Shown one piece after another: positions 28,369-37,320 of a stretch of DNA of 64,000 nt; position 1 is the stretch's first letter; each line of letters opens with the position of its first letter. The notes beneath the pieces were generated by a model. That model did not search any database. It saw only the letters and a program-made list of their open reading frames with translations, and was not told the DNA's origin. Both the position numbers and the translations under genes were made by a program. Source of the stretch: Streptomyces sp. F001. GTDB lineage: Bacteria > Actinomycetota > Actinomycetes > Streptomycetales > Streptomycetaceae. The stretch lies in the NCBI RefSeq assembly GCF_004187715.1, contig NZ_QZWF01000003.1, positions 768,029 through 832,028 of the forward strand. The letters are read 5' to 3'.

Positions 28369-30219
28369 ATGGCACGTGCGGTCGGCATCGACCTGGGCAC
28401 GACTAACTCCGTCGTCAGCGTTCTGGAGGGCGGCGAGCCCACCGTCATCACCAACGCCGAGGGCGCCAGGACCACGCCGTCCGTCGTCGCCTTCGCCAAG
28501 AACGGTGAGGTGCTCGTCGGCGAGGTCGCCAAGCGCCAGGCGGTCACCAACGTCGACAGGACCATCCGGTCGGTCAAGCGCCACATGGGCACCGACTGGA
28601 AGATCAACCTCGACGGCAAGGACTTCAACCCGCAGCAGATCAGCGCCTTCGTGCTGCAGAAGCTGAAGCGGGACGCCGAGGCCTACCTGGGCGAGAAGGT
28701 GACCGACGCGGTCATCACCGTCCCGGCCTACTTCAACGACGCCGAGCGCCAGGCCACCAAGGAGGCCGGCGAGATCGCCGGTCTGAACGTGCTGCGCATC
28801 GTCAACGAGCCGACGGCCGCAGCCCTGGCGTACGGCCTCGACAAGGACGACCAGACCATCCTCGTCTTCGACCTCGGTGGCGGCACCTTCGACGTGTCCC
28901 TCCTGGAGATCGGCGACGGCGTCGTCGAGGTGAAGGCCACCAACGGTGACAACCACCTCGGTGGTGACGACTGGGACCAGCGCGTCGTCGACTACCTGGT
29001 CAAGCAGTTCCAGTCTGGCCACGGCGTCGACCTGTCCAAGGACAAGATGGCGCTGCAGCGCCTGCGTGAGGCTGCGGAGAAGGCCAAGATCGAGCTGTCC
29101 TCGTCCACCGAGACCTCGATCAACCTGCCCTACATCACCGCCTCCGCCGAGGGCCCGCTGCACCTCGACGAGAAGCTGACCCGCGCCCAGTTCCAGCAGC
29201 TGACCGCGGACCTGCTGGAGCGCTGCAAGACGCCGTTCCACAATGTCATCAAGGACGCCGGCATCCAGCTGAGCGAGATCGACCACGTCGTCCTCGTCGG
29301 TGGCTCCACCCGTATGCCCGCCGTCGCCGAGCTCGTCAAGGAGCTGACCGGCGGCAAGGAGGCCAACAAGGGTGTGAACCCGGACGAGGTCGTCGCCATC
29401 GGCGCCTCGCTCCAGGCCGGTGTGCTCAAGGGCGAGGTCAAGGACGTCCTGCTCCTCGACGTGACCCCGCTGTCCCTCGGTATCGAGACCAAGGGCGGCA
29501 TCATGACCAAGCTGATCGAGCGCAACACCACGATCCCGACGAAGCGTTCGGAGATCTTCACCACGGCCGAGGACAACCAGCCGTCGGTGCAGATCCAGGT
29601 CTACCAGGGCGAGCGCGAGATCGCGGCGTACAACAAGAAGCTCGGCATGTTCGAGCTGACCGGTCTGCCCCCGGCGCCGCGCGGCGTCCCGCAGATCGAG
29701 GTCTCCTTCGACATCGACGCCAACGGCATCATGCACGTCACGGCGAAGGACCTCGGCACCGGCAAGGAGCAGAAGATGACCGTCACCGGCGGCTCCTCGC
29801 TCCCGAAGGACGAGGTCGACCGGATGCGCCAGGAGGCCGAGCAGTACGCGGAGGAGGACCACCGCCGCCGCGAGGCCGCCGAGTCCCGCAACCAGGGCGA
29901 GCAGCTCGTCTACCAGACCGAGAAGTTCCTCAAGGACAACGAGGACAAGGTCCCGGGCGACGTCAAGACCGAGGTCGAGGCCGCCGTCGAGGAGCTGAAG
30001 ACCGCGCTGAAGGGCGAGGACACCGCCGAGATCCGCACGGCCACCGAGAAGGTCGCCGCGGTCTCCCAGAAGGTGGGCCAGGCCATGTACGCCGACGCCA
30101 ATGCCGCACAGGCCGCGGGTGGCCCCGAGGGTGCCACCGCCGGTGGGGCCAAGCCGGCCGACGACGACGTCGTGGACGCCGAGATCGTGGACGACGAGCG
30201 TAAGGACGGTGCCGCGTGA
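28369..30219 (+). CDS. dnaK: DnaK (Hsp70 chaperone)
   Basis: A 616-residue Hsp70. It starts MARAVGIDLGTTNSVV, the actin-like ATP-binding motif, and contains DLGGGTFDVSLLEIG and the VLVGGSTRMP segment, then the substrate-binding beta domain and helical lid. The Gly/Ala-rich tail ends in acidic DDVVDAEIVDDE residues, as in other actinobacterial DnaK. It is the first gene of the HspR-controlled operon. DnaK folds proteins in the cytosol with DnaJ and GrpE and acts as HspR co-repressor. The start has a CTGGAGG ribosome site. Confidence 0.98.
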   Translation: MARAVGIDLGTTNSVVSVLEGGEPTVITNAEGARTTPSVVAFAKNGEVLVGEVAKRQAVTNVDRTIRSVKRHMGTDWKINLDGKDFNPQQISAFVLQKLKRDAEAYLGEKVTDAVITVPAYFNDAERQATKEAGEIAGLNVLRIVNEPTAAALAYGLDKDDQTILVFDLGGGTFDVSLLEIGDGVVEVKATNGDNHLGGDDWDQRVVDYLVKQFQSGHGVDLSKDKMALQRLREAAEKAKIELSSSTETSINLPYITASAEGPLHLDEKLTRAQFQQLTADLLERCKTPFHNVIKDAGIQLSEIDHVVLVGGSTRMPAVAELVKELTGGKEANKGVNPDEVVAIGASLQAGVLKGEVKDVLLLDVTPLSLGIETKGGIMTKLIERNTTIPTKRSEIFTTAEDNQPSVQIQVYQGEREIAAYNKKLGMFELTGLPPAPRGVPQIEVSFDIDANGIMHVTAKDLGTGKEQKMTVTGGSSLPKDEVDRMRQEAEQYAEEDHRRREAAESRNQGEQLVYQTEKFLKDNEDKVPGDVKTEVEAAVEELKTALKGEDTAEIRTATEKVAAVSQKVGQAMYADANAAQAAGGPEGATAGGAKPADDDVVDAEIVDDERKDGAA

Positions 30220-30860
30220 CGGAGGAGACCCCGGGCTTTGAAGAGAAGCCCGACGTCCCCTCCGGCGCCACTCCTGACGACGCCGAGCCGCAGGCCGCTC
30301 CCGCAGAGGGGGCGGCCCCGGCCGGGGACGCAAGCGCAGATGCCGGTCTGCTGGCCCAGCTGGACCAGGTGCGCACCGCGCTCAACGAGCGCACCGTGGA
30401 CCTCCAGCGGCTTCAGGCCGAGTACCAGAACTACCGCCGCCGGGTCGAGCGCGACCGGATCACGGTCAAGGAGATCGCCGTCGCGAACCTCCTGACCGAG
30501 CTCCTGCCCGTGCTCGACGACATCGGACGTGCGCGGGAACACGGCGAGCTGGTCGGCGGCTTCAAGTCCGTCGCCGAGTCGCTGGAGACCGTGGCGGCCA
30601 AGATGGGCCTGCAGCAGTTCGGCAAGGAGGGCGAGCCCTTCGACCCGACGATCCACGAGGCCCTGATGCACTCGTACGCGCCGGACGTCACGGAGACGAC
30701 CTGCGTCGCGATCCTCCAGCCGGGGTATCGCATCGGCGAGCGCACCATCCGCCCCGCGCGGGTGGCCGTCGCCGAGCCGCAGCCGGGCGCGCAGACGGTA
30801 AAGGCCGAGGAATCGGCCGAGGGCGACGACAAGGAGAACGGTGGCCCGGACGAGGGCTGA
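30216..30860 (+). CDS. grpE: GrpE nucleotide-exchange factor
   Basis: A 214-residue GrpE starting at GTG 30216, overlapping the dnaK stop (GTGA). After a disordered Pro/Ala/Glu-rich N-terminus (about 45 residues) comes the long dimerisation helix (QTEYQNYRRRVERDR-like core) and the beta-wing domain with NLLTELLPVLDDIGRA and GYRIGERTIRPARVAV, the GrpE signature. It releases ADP from DnaK. Translational coupling to dnaK is likely. Confidence 0.97.
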   Translation: MTEETPGFEEKPDVPSGATPDDAEPQAAPAEGAAPAGDASADAGLLAQLDQVRTALNERTVDLQRLQAEYQNYRRRVERDRITVKEIAVANLLTELLPVLDDIGRAREHGELVGGFKSVAESLETVAAKMGLQQFGKEGEPFDPTIHEALMHSYAPDVTETTCVAILQPGYRIGERTIRPARVAVAEPQPGAQTVKAEESAEGDDKENGGPDEG

Positions 30861-30902
30861 CGTTGAACTGACGAGGAACCACGGGAAGGGGGTACGTCGG
30901 GG

Positions 30903-32081
30903 ATGAGCACCAAGGACTTCATCGAGAAGGACTACTACAAGGTCCTCGGCGTCCCCAAGGACGCCACCGAGGCCGAGATCAAGAAGGCGTACCGCAAGCT
31001 CGCCCGCGAGTACCACCCGGACGCCAACAAGGGCAACGCCAAGGCCGAGGAGCGCTTCAAGGAGATCTCCGAGGCGAACGACATCCTCGGCGACCCCAAG
31101 AAGCGCAAGGAGTACGACGAGGCCCGCGCCCTGTTCGGCAACGGCGGCTTCCGCCCGGGCCCCGGCGCGGGCGGCGGCTCGTTCAACTTCGACCTGGGCG
31201 ACCTCTTCGGGGGCGGTACCCAGGGCGGGGGCGCGGCCGGCGGCTTCGGCGGCGGACTCGGTGACGTCTTCGGGGGCCTGTTCAACCGGGGCGGCACTAC
31301 GGGTACGCGGACGCAGCCGCGCCGCGGCCAGGACATCGAGTCCGAGGTCACCCTCAGCTTCACCGAGGCGATCGAGGGCGCGACGGTGCCGCTCAGGATG
31401 TCCTCCCAGTCACCGTGCAAGGCCTGCTCGGGCACCGGCGACGCGAACGGCACACCGCGCGTGTGCCCGACCTGCGTCGGCACCGGCCAGGTGGCGCGCG
31501 GCTCGGGCGGCGGCTTCTCCCTGACCGACCCGTGCCCGGACTGCAAGGGCCGCGGCCTGATCGCGGAGAACCCCTGCGAGGTCTGCAAGGGCAGCGGCCG
31601 CGCGAAGTCGTCCCGCACCATGCAGGTCCGCATCCCCGCCGGGGTGTCGGACGGCCAGCGCATCCGCCTGCGGGGCAAGGGCGCACCGGGCGAGCGGGGC
31701 GGTCCGGCGGGCGACCTGTATGTCGTCGTGCACGTCGACGCCCACCCGGTGTTCGGCCGCAAGGGCGACAACCTGACGGTGACCGTCCCGGTGACGTTCG
31801 CCGAGGCGGCCCTCGGCGGTGAGGTCAGGGTCCCCACCCTGGGCGGCCCGCCGGTCACCCTGAAGCTGCCTCCGGGCACGCCCAACGGCCGCACCATGCG
31901 GGCCCGGGGCAAGGGCGCGGTCCGCACGGACGGCACCCGCGGCGACCTCCTGGTCACCGTCGAGGTAAGTGTCCCGAAGGACCTGACGGGGAAGGCTCGT
32001 GACGCACTCGAGGCGTATCGCGAGGCGACCGCGGGCGAGGATCCGCGGGCGGAGCTGTTCCAGGCCGCGAAGGGAGCATGA
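30903..32081 (+). CDS. dnaJ: DnaJ co-chaperone (type I)
   Basis: A 392-residue DnaJ with a J-domain including YHPD (HPD motif near residue 40), a Gly/Phe-rich linker (about 80-125) and a zinc domain with four CxxCxGxG-type motifs (CKACSGTG, CPTCVGTG, CPDCKGRG, CEVCKGSG). C-terminal substrate-binding beta domains follow. Type I DnaJ delivers substrates to DnaK and stimulates its ATPase. It lies 42 bp after grpE; the stop overlaps hspR in an ATGA. Confidence 0.97.
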   Translation: MSTKDFIEKDYYKVLGVPKDATEAEIKKAYRKLAREYHPDANKGNAKAEERFKEISEANDILGDPKKRKEYDEARALFGNGGFRPGPGAGGGSFNFDLGDLFGGGTQGGGAAGGFGGGLGDVFGGLFNRGGTTGTRTQPRRGQDIESEVTLSFTEAIEGATVPLRMSSQSPCKACSGTGDANGTPRVCPTCVGTGQVARGSGGGFSLTDPCPDCKGRGLIAENPCEVCKGSGRAKSSRTMQVRIPAGVSDGQRIRLRGKGAPGERGGPAGDLYVVVHVDAHPVFGRKGDNLTVTVPVTFAEAALGGEVRVPTLGGPPVTLKLPPGTPNGRTMRARGKGAVRTDGTRGDLLVTVEVSVPKDLTGKARDALEAYREATAGEDPRAELFQAAKGA

Positions 32082-32539
32082 GTCAGATGGACGGCCGTCG
32101 ACGCAACCCGTATGAACTGACCGAGGAGACCCCGGTCTACGTCATCTCGGTGGCGGCCCAGCTGTCCGGCCTGCACCCGCAGACACTGCGCCAGTACGAC
32201 CGCCTGGGCCTGGTGTCTCCGGACCGCACGGCCGGCCGGGGCCGCCGCTACTCGGCCCGCGACATCGAACTGCTGCGCACCGTCCAGCAGTTGTCGCAGG
32301 ACGAGGGCATCAATCTGGCCGGCATCAAGCGCATCATCGAACTGGAGAACCAGGTCGCGGCCCTCCAGTCCCGGGTGGCCGAGCTGGAGGCCGCCCTCGA
32401 CGGTGCCGCCGCGGCGATGCAGCAGCGCGAGGCCGCGGTGCACGCCTCGTACCGGCGCGACCTGGTGCCGTACCAGGAGGTGCAGCAGACCAGCGCGTTG
32501 GTGGTGTGGCGGCCGAAGCGGCAGCAGTCGTCCGACTGA
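32078..32539 (+). CDS. hspR: HspR, MerR-type heat-shock repressor
   Basis: A 153-residue MerR-family repressor. The N-terminal winged helix contains VAAQLSGLHPQTLRQYDRLG (about residues 25-44) and GRGRRYSARDIELLR, followed by a coiled coil (about 85-115) for dimerisation. HspR binds HAIR sites and represses dnaK and clpB. Both are in this window, so the operon is autoregulated. ATG 32078 overlaps the dnaJ stop. Confidence 0.97.
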   Translation: MSQMDGRRRNPYELTEETPVYVISVAAQLSGLHPQTLRQYDRLGLVSPDRTAGRGRRYSARDIELLRTVQQLSQDEGINLAGIKRIIELENQVAALQSRVAELEAALDGAAAAMQQREAAVHASYRRDLVPYQEVQQTSALVVWRPKRQQSSD

Positions 32540-32556
32540 GGCGTGTGCGTACGTGA

Positions 32557-32586
32557 AAGGGGCCCGGAGGATCCTCCGGGCCCCTT
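32557..32586. terminator. Strong terminator after hspR
   Basis: A perfect 30-bp palindrome (AAGGGGCCCGGAGGA and its complement) between hspR and the convergent AraC-family gene. Confidence 0.85.
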
Positions 32587-32661
32587 CGCTGTCCTCCGAG
32601 CCCTGCTCGGCCTCCTTCGGATCGACCGGGGTGAGGCCGACCGGAAGGGAGGGGCAGACGT

Positions 32662-33495
32662 TCAGGCCGAAGCGCGACGGGGCGAGGCGGCCGCCGCGTA
32701 CGCCGTCGGCGGCACGCCCACCGTCGTGGTGAAGTCCCGTACGAGATGGGCCTGGTCGGCGTAGCCGAGGTCGGCGGCGAGCGTGGCCCAGTCGACGTCG
32801 CGCCGGGTGCCGGCGAGTTCCAGGGCCTCGTGGATGCGGTAGCGGAGGATCACCCACTTGGGGCTGACCCCGACGTACGCCGAGAAGAGCCGTTGCAGCG
32901 CCCGCACCGACAGTCCCTGGCCGCGGGCGAAGTCGCCTACGCGGCGCACGGCGCGGTCGGCGCGGATGCGCTGGACGAGGTCCATGGCGAGGTCGGCCTG
33001 CGGATCGGGCGCGTGAGGGAGGGAGAGCAGGAAGGCGTCGAGGGCGGCCACCCGGGCGCGGTCGTCGGCGGGCGTGACGACCGACCGGGCGATGTCCTCT
33101 GTGGCCTGCTGGAACACCTCCTGGGTGGGCAACGCGCGGCCGGTCCAGTGCGACACCGGTTCGCCGGGTGCGTACGGCCGGAAGCCACCGGGCCGGAACT
33201 TGGCCCCGCACACCCGTCCCCGCCCGGTCAGCTTCCTGGTGTACAGGCTGAGCGCAACGCCGGTCAGCTCACCGTACGGCGGACCCTCGTCCTCGTCCCA
33301 CTGGAAGGTGAGGTTGACGGCCGGGTGCGGGACGACGTGGGAGGCATAGGGCTCGGGCAGGTCCCACTCGATGAGCCAGTACCACTCGACGTACCGGCGC
33401 AGCGGCTCGGCGGGCTCGTGGCGGCGGAACCGCACGCGGTTCAGCAGCCCGGACGGGTCGACGATCCCGCGGGTGTCGTGGCGGGGTGCGGCCAT
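32662..33495 (-). CDS. AraC-family transcriptional regulator
   Basis: A 277-residue regulator. The N-terminal ~150 residues form a DUF6597-like ligand domain (RRYVEWYWLIEWDLP, VVPHPAVNLTF, GAKFRPGGF). The C-terminal AraC helix-turn-helix has GLSVRALQRLFSAYVGVSPK and ADLGYADQAHLVRDF. Proteins of this type usually sense small molecules or damage and control neighbouring genes. The divergent gene, a DinB-fold protein 62 bp away, is the likely target. ATG 33495. Confidence 0.88.
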   Translation of the reverse strand: MAAPRHDTRGIVDPSGLLNRVRFRRHEPAEPLRRYVEWYWLIEWDLPEPYASHVVPHPAVNLTFQWDEDEGPPYGELTGVALSLYTRKLTGRGRVCGAKFRPGGFRPYAPGEPVSHWTGRALPTQEVFQQATEDIARSVVTPADDRARVAALDAFLLSLPHAPDPQADLAMDLVQRIRADRAVRRVGDFARGQGLSVRALQRLFSAYVGVSPKWVILRYRIHEALELAGTRRDVDWATLAADLGYADQAHLVRDFTTTVGVPPTAYAAAASPRRASA

Positions 33496-33557
33496 GGCCG
33501 GATCGTACGTCGCGTTTCTTCAAGAAGGGCAGTCCCGGGCGTCCCTACGGTCTGGGG

Positions 33558-34187
33558 ATGGACACGAAACACGGTGAAGCGAAGAGCCACACCCTGGGTG
33601 ATCTGCTGGCGAGGGCGCGGGAGCGGGCCGTTCCGGTGGTCCGGGCGGTTCCCGACGAGCTGCTCGCCGCTCCCACGCCATGTGCCGACTACGACGTGAA
33701 GTCCCTGGTCAACCACCTGTTCCACGTGGTCGTCGAGTTCCAGAAACTGGCCGCCAAGGGTGAGTCGGATTTCTCCTCGACGCCCGACCGGGTCGGCGCG
33801 GGTCCGGACTGGCGTGAGCGATTCGCGGACGAGACGGACGAGCTGGTGGCGGCCTGGGCCGCGCCCGGCGCGGAGGACGGCACGGCTGGGGCATGGCAGA
33901 TGCCCGCGCGGCTCGTCGGCTCGATGGCGCTGCTCGATCTGACCGTGCATGTGTGGGACCTGGCGCAAGCCATCGGCCGGGAGTACCCGGTGGACGAAGC
34001 GGCGGAGGCGGTGGTGGAGCAGCTCACCGGCACGGTCGCCGAACTGGCGCCGACCGCCCGGGCGACGGGGGTGTTCGCGGACCCGGTGGCGGTGACGGAG
34101 ACCGCTTCGGCATTCGAGCGGCTGCTTGCGCAGACCGGGCGGGATCCACACTGGACGCCCTCCGGGCCGGAGCGGAAGGGGGACTAG
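33558..34187 (+). CDS. TIGR03086-like mycothiol-dependent/DinB-fold metal-binding protein
   Basis: A 209-residue protein of the maleylpyruvate-isomerase N-terminal (MDMPI/DinB) family: AVPDELLAAPTPCADYDVKS and VNHLFHVVVEF carry the first metal-binding His, and DLTVHVWDLAQAIGRE the second His region. Members bind a divalent metal and often mycothiol and act as thiol transferases or detoxifying enzymes. The divergent AraC gene probably regulates it. Its end overlaps the convergent gene by 4 bp. Confidence 0.8.
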   Translation: MDTKHGEAKSHTLGDLLARARERAVPVVRAVPDELLAAPTPCADYDVKSLVNHLFHVVVEFQKLAAKGESDFSSTPDRVGAGPDWRERFADETDELVAAWAAPGAEDGTAGAWQMPARLVGSMALLDLTVHVWDLAQAIGREYPVDEAAEAVVEQLTGTVAELAPTARATGVFADPVAVTETASAFERLLAQTGRDPHWTPSGPERKGD

Positions 34188-34657
34188 TCCTGGTCCGGGT
34201 TGTCCCGGCGCCAGTCCCACGAACGGTCAAGAGCAGCAGCCTGAGCTGCCCGCCGGGGAGGGTGCGCCGCCGAGGTCGTCGACACGTTCTTCCAGAGGTC
34301 GACCTTGAGCTCGCCGTCGAGGTAAACGCGGATGCCGTCCTGCGCGGAGCCGGTGAAGGTGAACGGGCCGCCCGAGCCGAAGTCGCGGGTGACGGTCCAG
34401 CGGACACCGAAGTTGTTGGTCGGCAGGCCCGAAGCGGGGGCGCCCGTGCCCCAGTTCTGGTCGATCGCGGAGTCGCAGTCCGTTTTCTTCGGTGTGCCCG
34501 AGAAGCTGATGTTCGCGAAGAACTGCCGCTTGAACACGGGCGAGGTGCAGGTGGTCGCGGCGGATGCGGGTACGGCGACGGCGGTGAGCAGGCCGCCCGC
34601 GGTGGCGAGCACGACCGCGGTTGCTGCCGCGGCGGTCGTGTGTCTGGCTGGGGTCAT
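34184..34657 (-). CDS. Secreted PA14-like protein, apparently truncated
   Basis: A 157-residue exported protein. The signal peptide runs to about residue 34 (VPASAAT), and the mature part begins CTSPVFKRQFFANISFSGTP. It continues with WTVTRDFGSGGPFTFTGSAQDGIRVYLDGE, the first half of a PA14-type beta-barrel, a carbohydrate-binding module. After DLWKN the normal second half (the 'HTLRVDY' strand) is missing and an unrelated Ala/Arg-rich tail ends the frame. The tail overlaps the convergent gene by 4 bp, so the gene is truncated or frameshifted here. Confidence 0.6.
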   Translation of the reverse strand: MTPARHTTAAAATAVVLATAGGLLTAVAVPASAATTCTSPVFKRQFFANISFSGTPKKTDCDSAIDQNWGTGAPASGLPTNNFGVRWTVTRDFGSGGPFTFTGSAQDGIRVYLDGELKVDLWKNVSTTSAAHPPRRAAQAAALDRSWDWRRDNPDQD

Positions 34658-34941
34658 TCGGTCCTCTGGTCGGATCAGGGATGGCGGAAAACAGCCCTCG
34701 CGATCACGACTCGCGCGGAAAGCTGTTGGTTGTACGGATCTTCGTCCACGCTCCAACTCCCCGTGGATGGAGGGCGTGTGAAGGACGTCGGGACGAGGTT
34801 TCGCGGCGTGTTCACGGGCTAAGCGGAACGTGATGTTGTCATCTCGTTAAGTAGTTTCCCTTGACGCTGGGGGCCGCCGACGCGTTGGCTTTCCAGTCAT
34901 CCGGGTCGCAGTGTCGCGGCCATGTCCGGAAGGCAGTAGAA
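34658..34941. other. Divergent intergenic region
   Basis: 284 bp between the PA14-like gene and the sugar-binding lipoprotein gene. It must hold both promoters; I see no inverted repeat or RNA element that stands out. Confidence 0.4.
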
Positions 34942-36063
34942 GTGAGCTCCCGTATGCGTCGTCGTATCGCCATGTCCGTGGTCGCATCGTCGTTGACTCT
35001 GTCGCTGGCAGGCTGTGGCGTGCTGGGCGCGACGGGCGACAGTGCCGACGCGAGCCCGACCAAGGGCAACGACGTCACGGTGGGCCTGCTGCTGCCGGAG
35101 AAGGCCAACACGCGGTACGACAAGTTCGACTACCCGATCATCAAGGAGCGGGTCGCTTCCCTCACCAAGAAGCAGGGCAAGGTCGAGTACGCCAACGCCG
35201 ACGCGAGCGCGACCAGGCAGGCGGAACAGCTCCAGCAGATGATCGACGACCAGGTCGACGTCATCCTGCTGGACGCCGTCGATGCGCACGCCATTGCGGG
35301 CAGCGTCGAAAAGGCCAAGGAAGCGGGTATTCCGGTCATCGCCTACGACCGGCTCGCCGAGGGTCCCATCGACGCGTACATCTCCTTCGACAACGAACTC
35401 GTCGGCGAGGTCCAGGGCCGCTCTCTCCTCGAGGCGCTCGGCAGCGACATCGACACCTCCGACAAGATCGTCATGATGAACGGCTCGCCCACCGACCCCA
35501 ACGCCAAGCAGTTCAAGCAGGGCGCGCTGTCCGAGCTGAACGGCAATGTGACCATCGCCCAGTCCTTCGACACCAAGGACTGGAAGCCGGAGAACGCCCA
35601 GGCCAACATGGCGGAGGCCATCGAGGCGATCGGCAAGGACAACATCGCCGCCGTCTACGCCGCCAACGACGGCATGGCCGGCGGCGTCATCGATGCCCTG
35701 GAGGCCGTCGGCGTGACCGAGCTGCCGCCGATCACCGGGCAGGACGCCGAACTCATCGCCGTGCAGCGGATCGTCACCGGCGAGCAGTACATGAGCGTGT
35801 ACAAGTCCTACCCGCAGGAGGCCGAGGCCGCCGCCGAGATGGCCGTGGCCAAGGTCCAGGGCAAGGACATCCAGTTCGACGCCCTCGCCCGCGACAGGGT
35901 CGACAGCCCCACGGACAAGGACATCCCCGCCCAGCTCGTCACCGTCACCGCCCTGACCCAGAAGAACATCAAGGACACGGTCGTCGCGGACGGCATCTAC
36001 AAGGTCTCGGAGATCTGCACCGCCGAGTACAAGGCGGCGTGCACGGCCATCGGGCTCAAGTAG
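34942..36063 (+). CDS. Sugar ABC transporter substrate-binding lipoprotein (xylose/ribose type)
   Basis: A 373-residue lipoprotein from GTG 34942 (ribosome site GGAAGG). The signal peptide ends in a lipobox, LSLAGC, so it is anchored by a diacylglyceryl Cys. The mature part is a type I periplasmic-binding fold like XylF: VTVGLLLPEKANTRYDKFDY, DVILLDAVDAHAI, PVIAYDRLAEG and AVYAANDGMAGG. No permease or ATPase gene is adjacent, so its transporter is elsewhere or shared; XylF-type ligands are pentoses. A strong terminator follows. Confidence 0.88.
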   Translation: MSSRMRRRIAMSVVASSLTLSLAGCGVLGATGDSADASPTKGNDVTVGLLLPEKANTRYDKFDYPIIKERVASLTKKQGKVEYANADASATRQAEQLQQMIDDQVDVILLDAVDAHAIAGSVEKAKEAGIPVIAYDRLAEGPIDAYISFDNELVGEVQGRSLLEALGSDIDTSDKIVMMNGSPTDPNAKQFKQGALSELNGNVTIAQSFDTKDWKPENAQANMAEAIEAIGKDNIAAVYAANDGMAGGVIDALEAVGVTELPPITGQDAELIAVQRIVTGEQYMSVYKSYPQEAEAAAEMAVAKVQGKDIQFDALARDRVDSPTDKDIPAQLVTVTALTQKNIKDTVVADGIYKVSEICTAEYKAACTAIGLK

Positions 36064-36084
36064 CCCTGCACAGTCCTGCACAGG

Positions 36085-36115
36085 AGGGGGCTCGCGTCGT
36101 CGGCGCGAGCCCCCT
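36085..36115 (+). terminator. Terminator after the sugar-binding lipoprotein gene
   Basis: AGGGGGCTCGCG and CGCGAGCCCCCT, 12-bp stem with a 7-base loop. Confidence 0.8.
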
Positions 36116-36279
36116 TCGGCGGTTGCAGGTTGTTGCAACGGAACAGCCTGGGGTGGGAGCGAATCCGGCCATACCGGTGGTTTCCCTCGGTCATCGGGGA
36201 ATGAGCCGTGTTGCGGAGCAGGTCCCGTCCGCGCATAGTTGCGCTGCGGGAGACGCTGGAACCGGGGGTGGGATGGGCC

Positions 36280-37320
36280 ATGGCCGGGCACGGGACGGAC
36301 GAGCATCCACATGGTGCTGACCGACTGTGCGAGGCCGGGGATCGTGTGTATTCCCGGGCCGTGCGGCGGGGACGCGTGTCGCGCCACGATGCCGACGCGG
36401 TGCCCTGCTTGCTGGAACTCGCCCTCCTGCACCCCGACCCCGACGACATGGACTGGCTGGTGCCGACCTCGCCGCAGGAGGTCATGACCCGGCTGCTGCG
36501 CGGGGTGTACGACGAGATCAGCGCCAGCCAGCGGCGGATGGGCTCGGCGGTCACGGCCTTCGAGTGGTACGCCGGTCTCGGCGGGCGCACGTCCACGGCG
36601 GGAGCCGGCGAGGGCACCGCCATCCGGGTCCTGGACGGCTCCTCCCGCATCCAGGCGGCCCTGGACAAGGCGACCGAGGAGTGCACGACGGAGGTCCTCA
36701 CCGTCCAGCCCGGCGGCATTCGGCGCGAGCACGAGCTCTCCGAGGGGCTGCACCGGGCCCTCGCCCTGCGCGGGCGGGGCGTGCGCATGCGCGACCTGTA
36801 CAACCACGTGGCCCGGCACGGACAGGGCCTGCTGAACTACCTCGACCTGATGGGCGACGCGGTTCAGGCGCGCACCCTGGACGAGGTCATCGACCGGCTG
36901 ATCCTCTTCGACCGCACGGTCGCCTTCATCCCCGCGAACGCCGACCGCACGATGGCGCTGGAGCTGCGTCACCCCGCGCTGGTCGAGTACCTGGTGACGG
37001 TCTTCGACCGCCTGTGGCGCCTCGCGATCCCCCTGACGGCCCCCCTCCCCGACACCGGCATCGAGGGCATCTCCCACCGCGAGCAGTCCATCGCGGCACT
37101 CCTGGCGGAGGGCCACCAGGACGCGGTGATCGCGGAACGGCTCGGGATCAGCGTCCGTACGTGCCGGGCGCACATTGCGAGGCTCTCGGAGACTCTGGGC
37201 GCCGCCAGCCGCACCCAACTCGGCGTCCGCATCGCCCAGGTGGGCCTCGACGGCCCTGCCCGCCCTTTGTCCCCCGCCGAACTCACCCTCCCTGATCAAG
37301 GATCCCCGACTGTCCGATGA
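36280..37320 (+). CDS. TrmB/LuxR-type transcriptional regulator 1
   Basis: A 346-residue regulator. The N-terminus carries LCEAGDRVYSRAVRRGRVS and the helical ALLHPDPDDMDWLVP segment shared with its paralogues. A phospholipase-D-like/TrmB-type effector region spans about residues 110-260 (TTEVLTVQPGG, TLDEVIDRLILFDRTVAFIP). The C-terminal LuxR-type helix-turn-helix is IAALLAEGHQDAVIAERLGI plus VRTCRAHIARL. Two close paralogues lie downstream on the opposite strand. A GTTGCA-N6-TGCAAC repeat (36122-36139) lies upstream. The ligand is unknown. Confidence 0.8.
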   Translation: MAGHGTDEHPHGADRLCEAGDRVYSRAVRRGRVSRHDADAVPCLLELALLHPDPDDMDWLVPTSPQEVMTRLLRGVYDEISASQRRMGSAVTAFEWYAGLGGRTSTAGAGEGTAIRVLDGSSRIQAALDKATEECTTEVLTVQPGGIRREHELSEGLHRALALRGRGVRMRDLYNHVARHGQGLLNYLDLMGDAVQARTLDEVIDRLILFDRTVAFIPANADRTMALELRHPALVEYLVTVFDRLWRLAIPLTAPLPDTGIEGISHREQSIAALLAEGHQDAVIAERLGISVRTCRAHIARLSETLGAASRTQLGVRIAQVGLDGPARPLSPAELTLPDQGSPTVR

